From contig NZ_JAFKCU010000003.1 in NCBI RefSeq assembly GCF_017254845.1, positions 496,001 through 560,000 on the forward strand: DNA of 64,000 nt. Reading direction: 5' to 3'. The translations under genes were made by a program, and so were the position numbers. The DNA is from Algoriphagus pacificus. Lineage in GTDB: Bacteria; Bacteroidota; Bacteroidia; Cytophagales; Cyclobacteriaceae. Each line of letters begins with the position of its first letter. The first letter of the stretch is position 1. Shown piece after piece: positions 18,025 to 26,572 of this stretch. The notes below the pieces were generated by a model. It did no database searches, had not been told where the DNA came from, and saw nothing but the letters and a program-made list of their open reading frames with translations.

Positions 18025-18724
18025 ACAGTCTATTTCGGTTATTATTCCAACTTATAATGAGGCTTCTAATATTAAAATCCTAATCCCCTTGATTTGGGAA
18101 TTGAGTGAAGGAAAAGTAGAAGAAATTTTAGTAATCGATGGAAATAGTACTGATGAGACTGTTGAACTAGCCAAATCCTTAGGTGCAAAAGTCTTTGTAT
18201 GCCCAAAAATGAGCCGAGCAGCTCAAATGAATCTCGGAGCTATAAATTCAACCTCCTCCATTTTTTATTTTATCCATGCGGATTCCAGACCGATCAAAGG
18301 ATTTGTCCAAGATATTTTTAATAATTGCGAAAACGGGAAACTTGCTGGCTGTTACAGATATAGCTTCGATAAGGACCATTTTCTGCTAAACATCAATGCA
18401 TGGTTCACCCGCTTTAATGGAATTTTTGCTGGAGGTGGCGATCAAACCCTTTATATTACAAGAAGTCTTTTTGACGAATTAGGAGGGTTTAATGAAAATT
18501 ACACCATTATGGAGGATTTTGATCTGGTAAGAAGGATCAGGAAAATCTCAAAATTTCATGTAATTCCAAGAGAAATAAAGGTCTCTGCAAGGAAATATGA
18601 AGTAAATGGATGGCTAAGAGTGCAAGTTGCAAATTTGCTTGCTTTCACACTTTTTTTATTTAATTCTAATCCCAATTCGATCAAAAGTCTATATTGTAAT
18701 TTATTAAATCAGCAAAAGACTTAG
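18017..18724 (+). CDS. TIGR04283 family GT2 glycosyltransferase
   Basis: I chose the ATG at 18017, which overlaps the DUF6134 stop by 8 bases, over a TTG at 18008. The 235-residue GT-A protein begins ISVIIPTYNEASNIK, has the nucleotide-binding EEILVIDGNSTDETV, the DxD equivalent in YFIHADSRP, FAGGGDQTLYI, and the acceptor-side NENYTIMEDFDLVRRIRK (ED motif). A C-terminal hydrophobic stretch could bring it to the membrane. The sugar donor and acceptor are unknown. It is coupled to DUF6134 and lies before the VOC gene. Confidence 0.87.
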   Translation: MIKQSISVIIPTYNEASNIKILIPLIWELSEGKVEEILVIDGNSTDETVELAKSLGAKVFVCPKMSRAAQMNLGAINSTSSIFYFIHADSRPIKGFVQDIFNNCENGKLAGCYRYSFDKDHFLLNINAWFTRFNGIFAGGGDQTLYITRSLFDELGGFNENYTIMEDFDLVRRIRKISKFHVIPREIKVSARKYEVNGWLRVQVANLLAFTLFLFNSNPNSIKSLYCNLLNQQKT

Positions 18725-18736
18725 TAACTAGATCGA

Positions 18737-19798
18737 ATGAGCACAGCAACCATTAATGGCATCCAGCAAGTAGGAATAGGAGTTAAAGATGCCAACGAAG
18801 CATGGAAATGGTATCGTAAGGTTTTTAAAATGGATGTTCCGATTTTTCAGGATAGTGCAGAAGCAGCATTAATGACCCGTTATACTGCGGGAAAAGTAGA
18901 AAAAAGACATGCTATTCTTGCCATGAATATGCAAGGCGGGGGAGGTTTCGAAATCTGGCAGTTTACTTCCAGAACTCCTACCGGACCTACTAAAAAGATT
19001 GCTTGGGGGGATTTAGGAATATTAGCTGTAAAGATCCGTTGCAAAAAAATCCAGGACACCTATTCCTTTATGAAGTCTGAAGGAGTCAACTTATTAAGTG
19101 AACCTTGCAAAAACCCCATAGGAGTTTGGCATTTTTACCTCAAAGATCCTTATGGGAATATTTTTGAAGTAGAAGAAAATGGTTCTTGGTTTTCGAGTAA
19201 TAATGATTTAACAGGTGGGGTTTCTGGAGTTGTGATTGGTGTTACAGATACTGAAAAATCACTACCCCTATATCAAGAACATTTTCAACATACCGAGGTA
19301 TTGTTTAGTGACACACAGGTTTGGGATGATTTTTCTCCTTTAGTTGAAAATGATGAAGCATTTTCTAGAGTTATTTTGCGTAGCTCAAATCAGAGAACTG
19401 GCGCTTTTGGGAAATTACTTTGTCAAACTACAATAGAATTGATTGCTGTCAAGGATTCCAAGCGTGAGAAAATCTATGATGGAAGACTTTGGGGAGACTT
19501 GGGTTTTATCCATGTATGTTTCGATGTAGATGGGATGACAAACCTTCGAACTTGCCTACAAGAAAATGGATTTCCTTTTACTGTAGATAGTAACAATGGT
19601 TTTGACATGGGCAAAGCCGCGGGCCATTTTGCCTACATTGAAGATCCAGATGGCACTTTGGTAGAAATGGTAGAAACCCATAAAATTCCAATAATGGAGA
19701 AATGGGGTTGGTATTTGAACTTGCAGAAAAGAAAAAAGGGGAAAACACTTCCAGATTTTATAGTGAAAATGCTTTCCCTGAATAGAGTAAAATCTTAA
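18737..19798 (+). CDS. Two-domain VOC (glyoxalase/dioxygenase-like) protein
   Basis: The 353-residue protein has two vicinal-oxygen-chelate modules. The first (~10-150) has IQQVGIGVKDANEAWKWY and ends FYLKDPYGNIFEVEE; the second (~165-320) has VSGVVIGVTDTEKSLPLY and ends AYIEDPDGTLVEMVE. These end motifs usually supply a metal-binding Glu. The reaction (dioxygenase, isomerase or lyase) cannot be told. It is 12 bases after the TIGR04283 gene and its end abuts the stop of the convergent gap gene with no spacer. Confidence 0.85.
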   Translation: MSTATINGIQQVGIGVKDANEAWKWYRKVFKMDVPIFQDSAEAALMTRYTAGKVEKRHAILAMNMQGGGGFEIWQFTSRTPTGPTKKIAWGDLGILAVKIRCKKIQDTYSFMKSEGVNLLSEPCKNPIGVWHFYLKDPYGNIFEVEENGSWFSSNNDLTGGVSGVVIGVTDTEKSLPLYQEHFQHTEVLFSDTQVWDDFSPLVENDEAFSRVILRSSNQRTGAFGKLLCQTTIELIAVKDSKREKIYDGRLWGDLGFIHVCFDVDGMTNLRTCLQENGFPFTVDSNNGFDMGKAAGHFAYIEDPDGTLVEMVETHKIPIMEKWGWYLNLQKRKKGKTLPDFIVKMLSLNRVKS

Positions 19799-20809
19799 TT
19801 AAGCCTTGGTGATTTTCAAAGCCAGATTTAATAAACGATTGGCATATCCTGCCTCATTATCATACCAACCGACAACTTTGACCAAATTACCTTTAGTAGA
19901 AGTCAAAGCGGCATCTATGATGCAGGAATGAGGATTACCGATGATGTCCATTGACACGATGGGGTTTTCTTCAACTTCAAGATAGCCTTTCAAATAGCCT
20001 TTACATGCGTTTGAAAAAGCCTGATTTACTTCCTCTGCACTAACTTCTCGTTTTAATTCCACGATTAGATCTGTCAAAGATCCATCAGGAACAGGGACAC
20101 GCATCGCCGAAGCCTCAACTTTCCCTGCTAGATCTGGAAGCACGATATCCAAGGCTTTTCCAGCATTAGTTGTCGTAGGTATAATTGAATAAGCCGCGGC
20201 TCTAGCACGTCTTAAATCACGGTGTGGAGCATCGTGGAGATTCTGATCATTGGTATAGGAATGCACTGTAGATGCAAAACCCTTCACCAATCCAAATTCA
20301 TCTTCGAGTACTTTCACCATTGGAGCCAAACAGTTTGTGGTACAGGATGCATTGGAAACTATTTTTTCCTCTCCAGTCAATATATCATCATTTACCCCTA
20401 AGACTATCATCTTTATGGAAGGATCTTGAGAAGGAGCGGAGATGATTACTTTTTTTGCACCTGCTTTCAAATGCTTTTCTGCTCCGGGTCTGTCTGTAAA
20501 TCGACCAGTGCATTCGATCACTAAATCAATATCCAATTCTTTCCAAGGTAAATTTTCGGGATCAGCCTTTCCAAAAAGCTTTATTTGAGTGGAATCCACT
20601 TGTAAATGACCATTTTCCAGGGAAATTGCTGAATCTGATTTTCCATGTATGGAATCGTATTTCAGCAGATGCGCAATTGCTTCAGGCTCAGCTAAATCGT
20701 TGATTGCTATCAGGTTTAACTCTTTGTTTTCTAAGATCAATTTGGCTGTATATCTGCCGATTCTGCCAAATCCATTGATGGCTATTCTCTTTCCAGAAGG
20801 GAGATTCAT
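19799..20809 (-). CDS. gap: Glyceraldehyde-3-phosphate dehydrogenase (type I)
   Basis: A 336-residue GAPDH: nucleotide site INGFGRIGR, AINDLAEPEAIAHLLKYDS as in NAD-dependent forms (Asp after the second strand), catalytic C156 in SNASCTTNCLAPM, His in TVHSYTNDQ, and WYDNEAGYANR at the end. It serves glycolysis or gluconeogenesis and would handle the triose phosphate made by the nearby KDPG aldolase. It is monocistronic on the minus strand. Confidence 0.96.
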   Translation of the reverse strand: MNLPSGKRIAINGFGRIGRYTAKLILENKELNLIAINDLAEPEAIAHLLKYDSIHGKSDSAISLENGHLQVDSTQIKLFGKADPENLPWKELDIDLVIECTGRFTDRPGAEKHLKAGAKKVIISAPSQDPSIKMIVLGVNDDILTGEEKIVSNASCTTNCLAPMVKVLEDEFGLVKGFASTVHSYTNDQNLHDAPHRDLRRARAAAYSIIPTTTNAGKALDIVLPDLAGKVEASAMRVPVPDGSLTDLIVELKREVSAEEVNQAFSNACKGYLKGYLEVEENPIVSMDIIGNPHSCIIDAALTSTKGNLVKVVGWYDNEAGYANRLLNLALKITKA

Positions 20810-20928
20810 GGGTATTCTTTGAATTTAAATTCAAAATTAGTCAAAAGACTCAATTTGTCAGCCCAGAAAATTTTATTCCTTTTAACTCAGGTTTTTAGCA
20901 AAAAACCAAAGAAATTTTGGAGGGTGAA

Positions 20929-20959
20929 TTGGTATTATAATCTTAACCTTCTATATTTG
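20929..20959 (+). promoter_or_regulatory. Predicted promoter of the tRNA-Glu pair
   Basis: TTG (20929-20931), a 20-base spacer and TATATTTG (20952-20959) match the Bacteroidota -33/-7 consensus. Transcription would start near 20966, about 35 bases before the first tRNA. Confidence 0.55.
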
Positions 20960-21000
20960 CACAACCATTTGAAAAAGCAGGTTTTTCAGCGGTTTTTAAT

Positions 21001-21072
21001 GGTCCGTTCGTCTAGGGGTTAGGACGCATCCCTTTCACGGATGAAACACGGGTTCGATTCCCGTACGGACTA
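21001..21072 (+). tRNA. tRNA-Glu (anticodon TTC), copy 1
   Basis: A 72-base cloverleaf: acceptor GGTCCGT pairs with ACGGACT, the anticodon loop has CTTTCAC with anticodon TTC, and the T arm is ACGGG-TTCGATT-CCCGT. The discriminator is A, with no encoded CCA. Confidence 0.97.
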
Positions 21073-21126
21073 CAAACAGCTTATTATCAGTCGTTTAGCT
21101 GTTTAAATTTGAAATAAATACCCCAT

Positions 21127-21198
21127 GGTCCGTTCGTCTAGGGGTTAGGACGCATCCCTTTCACGGATGAAACACGGGTTCGATTCCCGTACGGACTA
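21127..21198 (+). tRNA. tRNA-Glu (anticodon TTC), copy 2
   Basis: Identical over all 72 bases to the copy at 21001-21072 and separated from it by 54 bases. Both share the downstream CAAA and are most likely cut from one transcript. Confidence 0.97.
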
Positions 21199-21273
21199 CA
21201 AAGACCCCAAAGCTCAATCCCCGCTTGGTCTAATTACATTTTTGTTTTATGGTTGTTAGTGGTTAAAGTGAAC

Positions 21274-21304
21274 AAAAACCCGATCCTTGATCGGGTTTTT
21301 TGTT
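21274..21304 (+). terminator. Intrinsic terminator of the tRNA-Glu transcript
   Basis: Stem AAAAACCCGAT (21274-21284) pairs with ATCGGGTTTTT (21290-21300) across the 5-base loop CCTTG, followed by more T residues. Confidence 0.85.
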
Positions 21305-21397
21305 TTTAAGGCCAACATTATTTTAATGGTCTTTATCCCTCCTTGAAAATGATTATTTTGGGAAAAATTAGAACTCTTACAAAAGCTTTTGCCCAAA

Positions 21398-24300
21398 ATG
21401 AGAAAGACCTATGCCAAATACCTATTGGCCGCATCAATTCCGATACTTTATTCTTGCTCTCAAGAGAAAGTAGACTTACGCGAGAAAACCCTGACTAAAG
21501 AAGAAATTTCAGCGATGTCTCAGGCAGCTGAAAATGAAGTGAGTCCAACCTTAGCGGATGGACTTGAATTGAGTTTATGGGCTGTGGATTCATTGATTTA
21601 TGATCCTATTTCCATCCAAGTCACAGATGATGGAAAGTTGTATTACACTAGAACAAATCGTCAGAAGAACTCCGAATTTGATATCAGAGGACATCAAGAC
21701 TGGGAAATTGAATCAATCAGTCTACAATCGATAGAAGAAAAACGATCTTTTCTTCAAAAGACACTTTCACCGGAAATGTCAGATAAAAACACTTGGTTGG
21801 CGGATGTCAATGGAGATGGATCACATGACTGGAGAGATATGACAGTAGAGCAGGAGGAAATTTACCGCATCGAAGATAAAGACGGTGACGGGATGGCTGA
21901 CTACTCACAAATGATGGTTCAGGACTTTCATGATGTGACTACCGATGTAGCCGGTGCCTTGCTGAAATTGAATGATAACCTTTTTGTAGGGGTAGGTCCT
22001 GATCTCTGGAGACTATCGGATAAAAACGACGATGGAATCATGGATGAAAAAGAGTCCATATCCCACGGATATGGAGTTCACATTGGTTTTGGAGGACATG
22101 GAATGTCTGGACTTGAAGTTGGTCCTGATGGCAGAATATATTGGGGAATCGGAGATATAGGTTTCAATGGAAAAGGTCCTGATGGAACTGAATGGAAATA
22201 CCCAAACAGAGGGGTAGTCGTAAGAGCCAATCCTGATGGAAGTGATTTCGAAGTGTTTGCCATGGGTGTGAGAAATACCCATGAGTTTACTTTTGACCAA
22301 TACAATAATTTAATTTCTGTAGATAACGACGGTGATCACGGAGGAGAAAGTGAAAGACTGGTTTATTTGGTAAATGGCTCTGATACTGGCTGGAGAACCA
22401 ATTGGCAGTTTGGTAAATACAGAGACCCTAAAAACAATACCTACAAGGTATGGATGGATGAGAAGCTTTTCTTGCCAAGACATGAAGGCCAAGCGGCTTA
22501 TATCACTCCTCCGATATTAAATTATGTCAATGGACCTACCGGTATGGTTTACAATCCGGGAACTGCCATGGGCGAAAAATGGACCAATACCTTTTTTGTA
22601 GCCTCTTTCGTTGGTAATCCAACTTCTTCCGGCATTCATGCATTTAAGTTGGAGCCTGAAGGAGCTACTTTTAAGTTGGCTCAAACTGAAAAAGTAATGG
22701 GTGGAGTATTGGCTACTGGTTTGGATTTTGGTCCAGATGGTGCGCTTTATTTTGCCGATTGGATTAACGGTTGGAATACCAAGAATTCTGGAAGAGTTTG
22801 GAAATTGGATGATACTGCCGGTAAAAACTGGGAGGCAAGAAAAATCACTGCTCAAGTGATGAAAACTGATTTTGCTACTTTGACTGATGAGGCATTAGGT
22901 GAATTCCTAGGTGATGCAGACATGAGAATCAGAAGAAAAGCACAGTTTGAACTTGCCAAAAGAGGAGAAGATGGAGCCGCTGTATTCCAAAATGCACTCA
23001 ATCAAAATTCCAATCAACTAGCTAGAATCCATGCTATCGTGGGAACAAGTCAATTGGCTAGAATGGAAGATATGGCCTATGCAGACGCTTTGATCCCATT
23101 GTTGAAGGACAATGATCCAGAAATCAGAGCGCAGGCAGCTAAATGGCTGGGAGATATTAAGTATGCAAAGTCCGGTGAGTCTTTGTTGCCTCTTTTGAAG
23201 GACTCAGCCATCCGAGTTAGATTCTTTGCTTCTGAAGCTTTGGGCAGAATAGCCTATGAACCTGCCATCAATGGGTTAATTGAAGTCTTGAGAGAAAATA
23301 ATGATGAAGATGCCTACTTGAGACATGCAGCGAGTTTGGCTTTGGCGAGGATCAATAAAAAAGAACCAATCATTGCTTTGGCAAATGATCCTTCTCCAGC
23401 AGTGAGACTAGGCGCTGTACTAGCTTTGAGAAGAATGGCTGATCCAGGAATCAAGGCGTTTTTGGCTGATTCCGATGACTATATCGTAACAGAGGCTGCT
23501 AGAGCGATCAATGATGATTTTTCAATTGAAGGGGCACTTCCTGCCTTGGGAGATTTATTGGTAACTACTTCATCCCAAAATGAGCCTTTGATCAGAAGAG
23601 CGATCAATGCCAACCTTCGAGTTGGGACACAACAAGCTTTGGATAACTTGAAAGCTTATGTTTCTAAGCCTGGAATCGATTCTGAATTGAAAGCCGAAGC
23701 AATTGCAACTATTGGTTCTTGGGCTAGTCCATCTGTGCTAGACAGGGTAGATGGTAGAAATAGAGGAGAAATAAGCCGAGAGCTTGGACCGGTTCAGCAA
23801 TCTGTTGCTGGTACTCTAGAAAGTGCTTTGAATGACCAAGATCCTGCGATCCGTGTGGCAGCTGCTAAAGCTATTGGTAATCTTAAAATCAAAGATGCCG
23901 ATGCGAAACTTTTGGCATTGCTGAAATCGGATAGAGATGATCAGGTGAGGGTAGAAGCTATCAAAGCTCTTTCTGCAACAAGTCCTGAAAACATTTCTCA
24001 ACCAATTGAAATTGCCATGAACGATCAATCCAAGGACGTTAGAGTGGTAGGATTGGATCTTTTAACCAAAACAGACGTTCCTGCTGATTTGATGGAAAAA
24101 CTATTGAAAGATGTGATCCAAAACAGATCAATTGAAGAAAGACAAGCGGCTTTATTAAGCTTGGGCAATTTGCCAAATTCAGCAAATCTTGAAATATGGA
24201 ACACTCTTTTGGAAGACCTGAAAAACAACAAACTTCCAAATGAAGTGATGATCGAATTGGAGGAAGCAGTAGCAGAAACAGAGTCTGAACAACTTCAAAC

Positions 24301-24799
24301 CAAATACGATCAGATTCAACAAGAGCGCACCAATGGAGACCTAGTGGCACTTTATAGCGGTGCACTCGAAGGCGGAAGTGTAAGAGCTGGTCGGGCTATT
24401 TTCTTCCAGAACCAGGCTGCCCAATGTATCAGATGCCATGGCTATGATGATATGGGCGGAACTGCAGGCCCTCACCTAAATGGTGTCGCAAATAGAATTT
24501 CTAAGACTCAATTGTTGGAGGCTTTGATCGAACCAAGCAAGAGATTGGCTCCAGGTTTTGGCTTTGTACAGCTTAAACTGAATGATGGAACAGCTGTAAA
24601 TGGAACTTTGATGGAAGAAAAAGCAGATGGTATTGTTGTTAAAGAAGCATCAAAACCAGAAGCTTTCATCGCCAATAGTGATATAGCAGAAAGAAAGAAT
24701 TCTCCGTCAAGTATGCCTGATATGAAGGAAATATTGACCAAAAGACAAATCCGTGATCTGGTAAGTTTCTTAGGCACTTTGAATAAAGAATGGGAATAA
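21398..24799 (+). CDS. Beta-propeller / HEAT repeat / cytochrome c lipoprotein (PVC-type heme-binding)
   Basis: I start at the ATG 21398, not the TTG at 21389; the signal MRKTYAKYLLAASIPILYSC is then a lipoprotein one (Cys 20). Domains in order: a TIGR02604-like beta-propeller with EF-hand-like loops (DVNGDGSHDW, DKDGDGMAD, DKNDDGIMD) and HEFTFDQYNNLISVDNDGD (~40-475); a long HEAT-repeat array (~490-960); and a C-terminal cytochrome c with CIRCH (heme Cys 1010 and 1013, His 1014 of 1133), GPHLNGVANRI and a distal Met region (SSMPDMKEIL). It is probably a lipid-anchored periplasmic dehydrogenase passing electrons from a sugar-like substrate through its own heme. The cofactor and substrate are unknown. 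Confidence 0.87.
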   Translation: MRKTYAKYLLAASIPILYSCSQEKVDLREKTLTKEEISAMSQAAENEVSPTLADGLELSLWAVDSLIYDPISIQVTDDGKLYYTRTNRQKNSEFDIRGHQDWEIESISLQSIEEKRSFLQKTLSPEMSDKNTWLADVNGDGSHDWRDMTVEQEEIYRIEDKDGDGMADYSQMMVQDFHDVTTDVAGALLKLNDNLFVGVGPDLWRLSDKNDDGIMDEKESISHGYGVHIGFGGHGMSGLEVGPDGRIYWGIGDIGFNGKGPDGTEWKYPNRGVVVRANPDGSDFEVFAMGVRNTHEFTFDQYNNLISVDNDGDHGGESERLVYLVNGSDTGWRTNWQFGKYRDPKNNTYKVWMDEKLFLPRHEGQAAYITPPILNYVNGPTGMVYNPGTAMGEKWTNTFFVASFVGNPTSSGIHAFKLEPEGATFKLAQTEKVMGGVLATGLDFGPDGALYFADWINGWNTKNSGRVWKLDDTAGKNWEARKITAQVMKTDFATLTDEALGEFLGDADMRIRRKAQFELAKRGEDGAAVFQNALNQNSNQLARIHAIVGTSQLARMEDMAYADALIPLLKDNDPEIRAQAAKWLGDIKYAKSGESLLPLLKDSAIRVRFFASEALGRIAYEPAINGLIEVLRENNDEDAYLRHAASLALARINKKEPIIALANDPSPAVRLGAVLALRRMADPGIKAFLADSDDYIVTEAARAINDDFSIEGALPALGDLLVTTSSQNEPLIRRAINANLRVGTQQALDNLKAYVSKPGIDSELKAEAIATIGSWASPSVLDRVDGRNRGEISRELGPVQQSVAGTLESALNDQDPAIRVAAAKAIGNLKIKDADAKLLALLKSDRDDQVRVEAIKALSATSPENISQPIEIAMNDQSKDVRVVGLDLLTKTDVPADLMEKLLKDVIQNRSIEERQAALLSLGNLPNSANLEIWNTLLEDLKNNKLPNEVMIELEEAVAETESEQLQTKYDQIQQERTNGDLVALYSGALEGGSVRAGRAIFFQNQAAQCIRCHGYDDMGGTAGPHLNGVANRISKTQLLEALIEPSKRLAPGFGFVQLKLNDGTAVNGTLMEEKADGIVVKEASKPEAFIANSDIAERKNSPSSMPDMKEILTKRQIRDLVSFLGTLNKEWE

Positions 24800-24876
24800 G
24801 AAAAGTAATTATTTCGCTATTCATCTTGGGGATCATCGTTTATACGGTGATCCCTTTGGTTTTAATATTTCTTTGA
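24790..24876 (+). CDS. Possible 28-residue single-helix membrane peptide
   Basis: An ATG inside the last codons of the upstream lipoprotein gene opens a 28-codon frame: two basic residues near the start (MGIRK) and then an almost unbroken hydrophobic stretch (VIISLFILGIIVYTVIPL). It overlaps the upstream stop, the usual arrangement of a coupled gene, and would make a single transmembrane peptide. A chance frame of this length is also possible, so confidence is low. Confidence 0.35.
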   Translation: MGIRKVIISLFILGIIVYTVIPLVLIFL

Positions 24877-25050
24877 AAGGGAAAATTACCTCACTCAGAT
24901 ATCCCGGAATTAGATTATTCAATTTTTTCATCTGAGATAAAAAAACTAGTTGAATCAATTCAAAAAAGCTAAATATAAAAGTATCGATACTTAACAGTTG
25001 AGTGAATTTATCTTTATGTAAATCCCTGATGTAAATAAAAAAAGGCGCAA

Positions 25051-25086
25051 AAAAAGGGCTTATCCAATCTGGATAAGCCCTTTTTC
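25051..25086. terminator. Strong bidirectional intrinsic terminator
   Basis: A 16-bp perfect stem (25051-25066 with 25070-25085) has a 3-base loop and A and T flanks. It separates the cytochrome lipoprotein transcript (+) from the SGNH-like lipoprotein (-). Confidence 0.88.
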
Positions 25087-25094
25087 AGTTTTAA

Positions 25095-26561
25095 TTAATT
25101 AATTGGGAGGTCATTTCCAACAACAGTATTGGGATTGATCAAAGGAATATTCGAACCCCATTTAGCATTAATTTGCTCTATAAATTCATTTGCTATGAAA
25201 GCATGAGCTCTGCCATTTGGATGAATACCATCTACAGAAATCCCACCATTTGGAGGAATAATACTTGCTGTCAGTGCCTGACCATTAAATCTAACTCCAC
25301 CCTGAAGTACTTGATTCAAAAAAGATTTAACATCTACTAAAACCAAACGTGCGTCAGAGCTTTGTACAGCCGATTGAATAATTTGATTAAAGGCATCAAT
25401 TCTAGATTGAACTTCATTTTGCTCAACTGTAGTCAATACATAAGTATCTTCAACTGGATAACTTACCCCCCGAATACTTTGAGGATTGTTATTTACAGGC
25501 TGTCCTAATACTTGAGAAAGTGTTAAGGTTGATTTGTCAGAAGAATTACTTTGGCGGATGGAAGGTAAACCAAAACCTGTTAAATCTGTCAGATTTTCAT
25601 CAGTCATTAGATATCCATTTTGACCAGCAACAAAGTTTACCGTACGTAATGCGCGTTCCTCAGCTGAAATAGCCCCCATAGTTTCTAATTGAACAAGTCC
25701 TCCATTATAGGCTGCAAAATTTTGATTTACAAAAGCTGCAGTTTGAGCATCAAGAGGAAGTGAATTCCAAGGAACCAAATTGAAATATGGTAAAACATTC
25801 AAATCTGGAATATTTCCAACAGCGCCCTTTGCTTCTGGCACAGTAGCTAAAAAAGTTCCAAGAGCCGCATTGAATCTTCCTGTAAAATCTGATACAGAAG
25901 TCAGTAAAGCGGGATTAGAGGCTCCTCCAACTGCATAACCTAATACATCGCTACTTCCTAACCAAAATGTAAAGAAAGTACCACCATTTGCTAGGGCAGA
26001 TGCAGCGTCACCAATTGGAGTGGAAACTCCAGGCTGTGTAGCAAATCTAGCGTAATATGGATTATAAGCAGGATTTTGAGGTACATTAGGCCCACCAGTC
26101 TGAGGAATCAAAGCTAAGCCCAAAGTCATGTTTGGTACTGAGAAATTATTTAAGGATGCTTTGTCCCCGCTAAATGGTCCTGGAAAATCCCCGGTTCCTA
26201 TAGGAGCAGGAGCAGTAGTTCCATTTTGTGTTCTTAATATCAATCTACCTAAGGGAACTCCTCCAGGTCCAACTGCAAAAAAACCATTCTCAGAATTAAT
26301 AGAAGGAACATTAAATCCTGATCCATTAATTGTCTCCATCTGAGCTGCCATTTGTACCGCAAAAGAATTTTGTTGGCCTCTAGTATAGAGTGCACCATCC
26401 ATAAACCCAGCTGCAATACCATCTCCAATCACAACCATTTTGCTAAAATCGGCTTCTCCTTGGCTAGGCTCTGAAGTTGGGGTTTCAGGAAAATCATAGG
26501 TACAAGAAAATGCCATTCCTATGATTGAACCAAATGCTATATTTCTAGTTATCTTTTTCAT
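25095..26561 (-). CDS. SGNH/GDSL-like lipoprotein lacking the catalytic serine
   Basis: The 488-residue protein has a lipoprotein signal ending MAFSC (Cys 20). Block I reads VVIGDGIAAGFMDGALY, so the nucleophile position of GDS is Gly48. Block III reads LGSSDVLGYA (200-210), with Ser where the Asn of GxND is expected. Block V DGIHPNGRAH keeps D444 and H447. By the known SGNH mechanism it should not hydrolyse esters by the usual route; binding or display of a lipid is an alternative. It lies 11 bases downstream of a TonB receptor and is probably its surface or periplasmic partner, like other receptor-lipoprotein pairs. Confidence 0.8.
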   Translation of the reverse strand: MKKITRNIAFGSIIGMAFSCTYDFPETPTSEPSQGEADFSKMVVIGDGIAAGFMDGALYTRGQQNSFAVQMAAQMETINGSGFNVPSINSENGFFAVGPGGVPLGRLILRTQNGTTAPAPIGTGDFPGPFSGDKASLNNFSVPNMTLGLALIPQTGGPNVPQNPAYNPYYARFATQPGVSTPIGDAASALANGGTFFTFWLGSSDVLGYAVGGASNPALLTSVSDFTGRFNAALGTFLATVPEAKGAVGNIPDLNVLPYFNLVPWNSLPLDAQTAAFVNQNFAAYNGGLVQLETMGAISAEERALRTVNFVAGQNGYLMTDENLTDLTGFGLPSIRQSNSSDKSTLTLSQVLGQPVNNNPQSIRGVSYPVEDTYVLTTVEQNEVQSRIDAFNQIIQSAVQSSDARLVLVDVKSFLNQVLQGGVRFNGQALTASIIPPNGGISVDGIHPNGRAHAFIANEFIEQINAKWGSNIPLINPNTVVGNDLPIN

Positions 26562-26572
26562 TGCAATAATTT

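Noticed and set aside
16748-19798. An arsenic-detoxification island
   Set aside because: The glycosyltransferase family names mention arsenosugars, but no arsM, arsS, arsC, arsB or arsR is present.
20819-21022. A 67-codon plus-strand frame between gap and the tRNA genes
   Set aside because: It runs into the first tRNA-Glu, covers its predicted promoter and has no family-like features.
24894-24936. 7-bp inverted repeat CTCAGAT/ATCTGAG after the cytochrome lipoprotein
   Set aside because: Arms are 29 bases apart and no function is suggested; the strong hairpin at 25051 serves as terminator.
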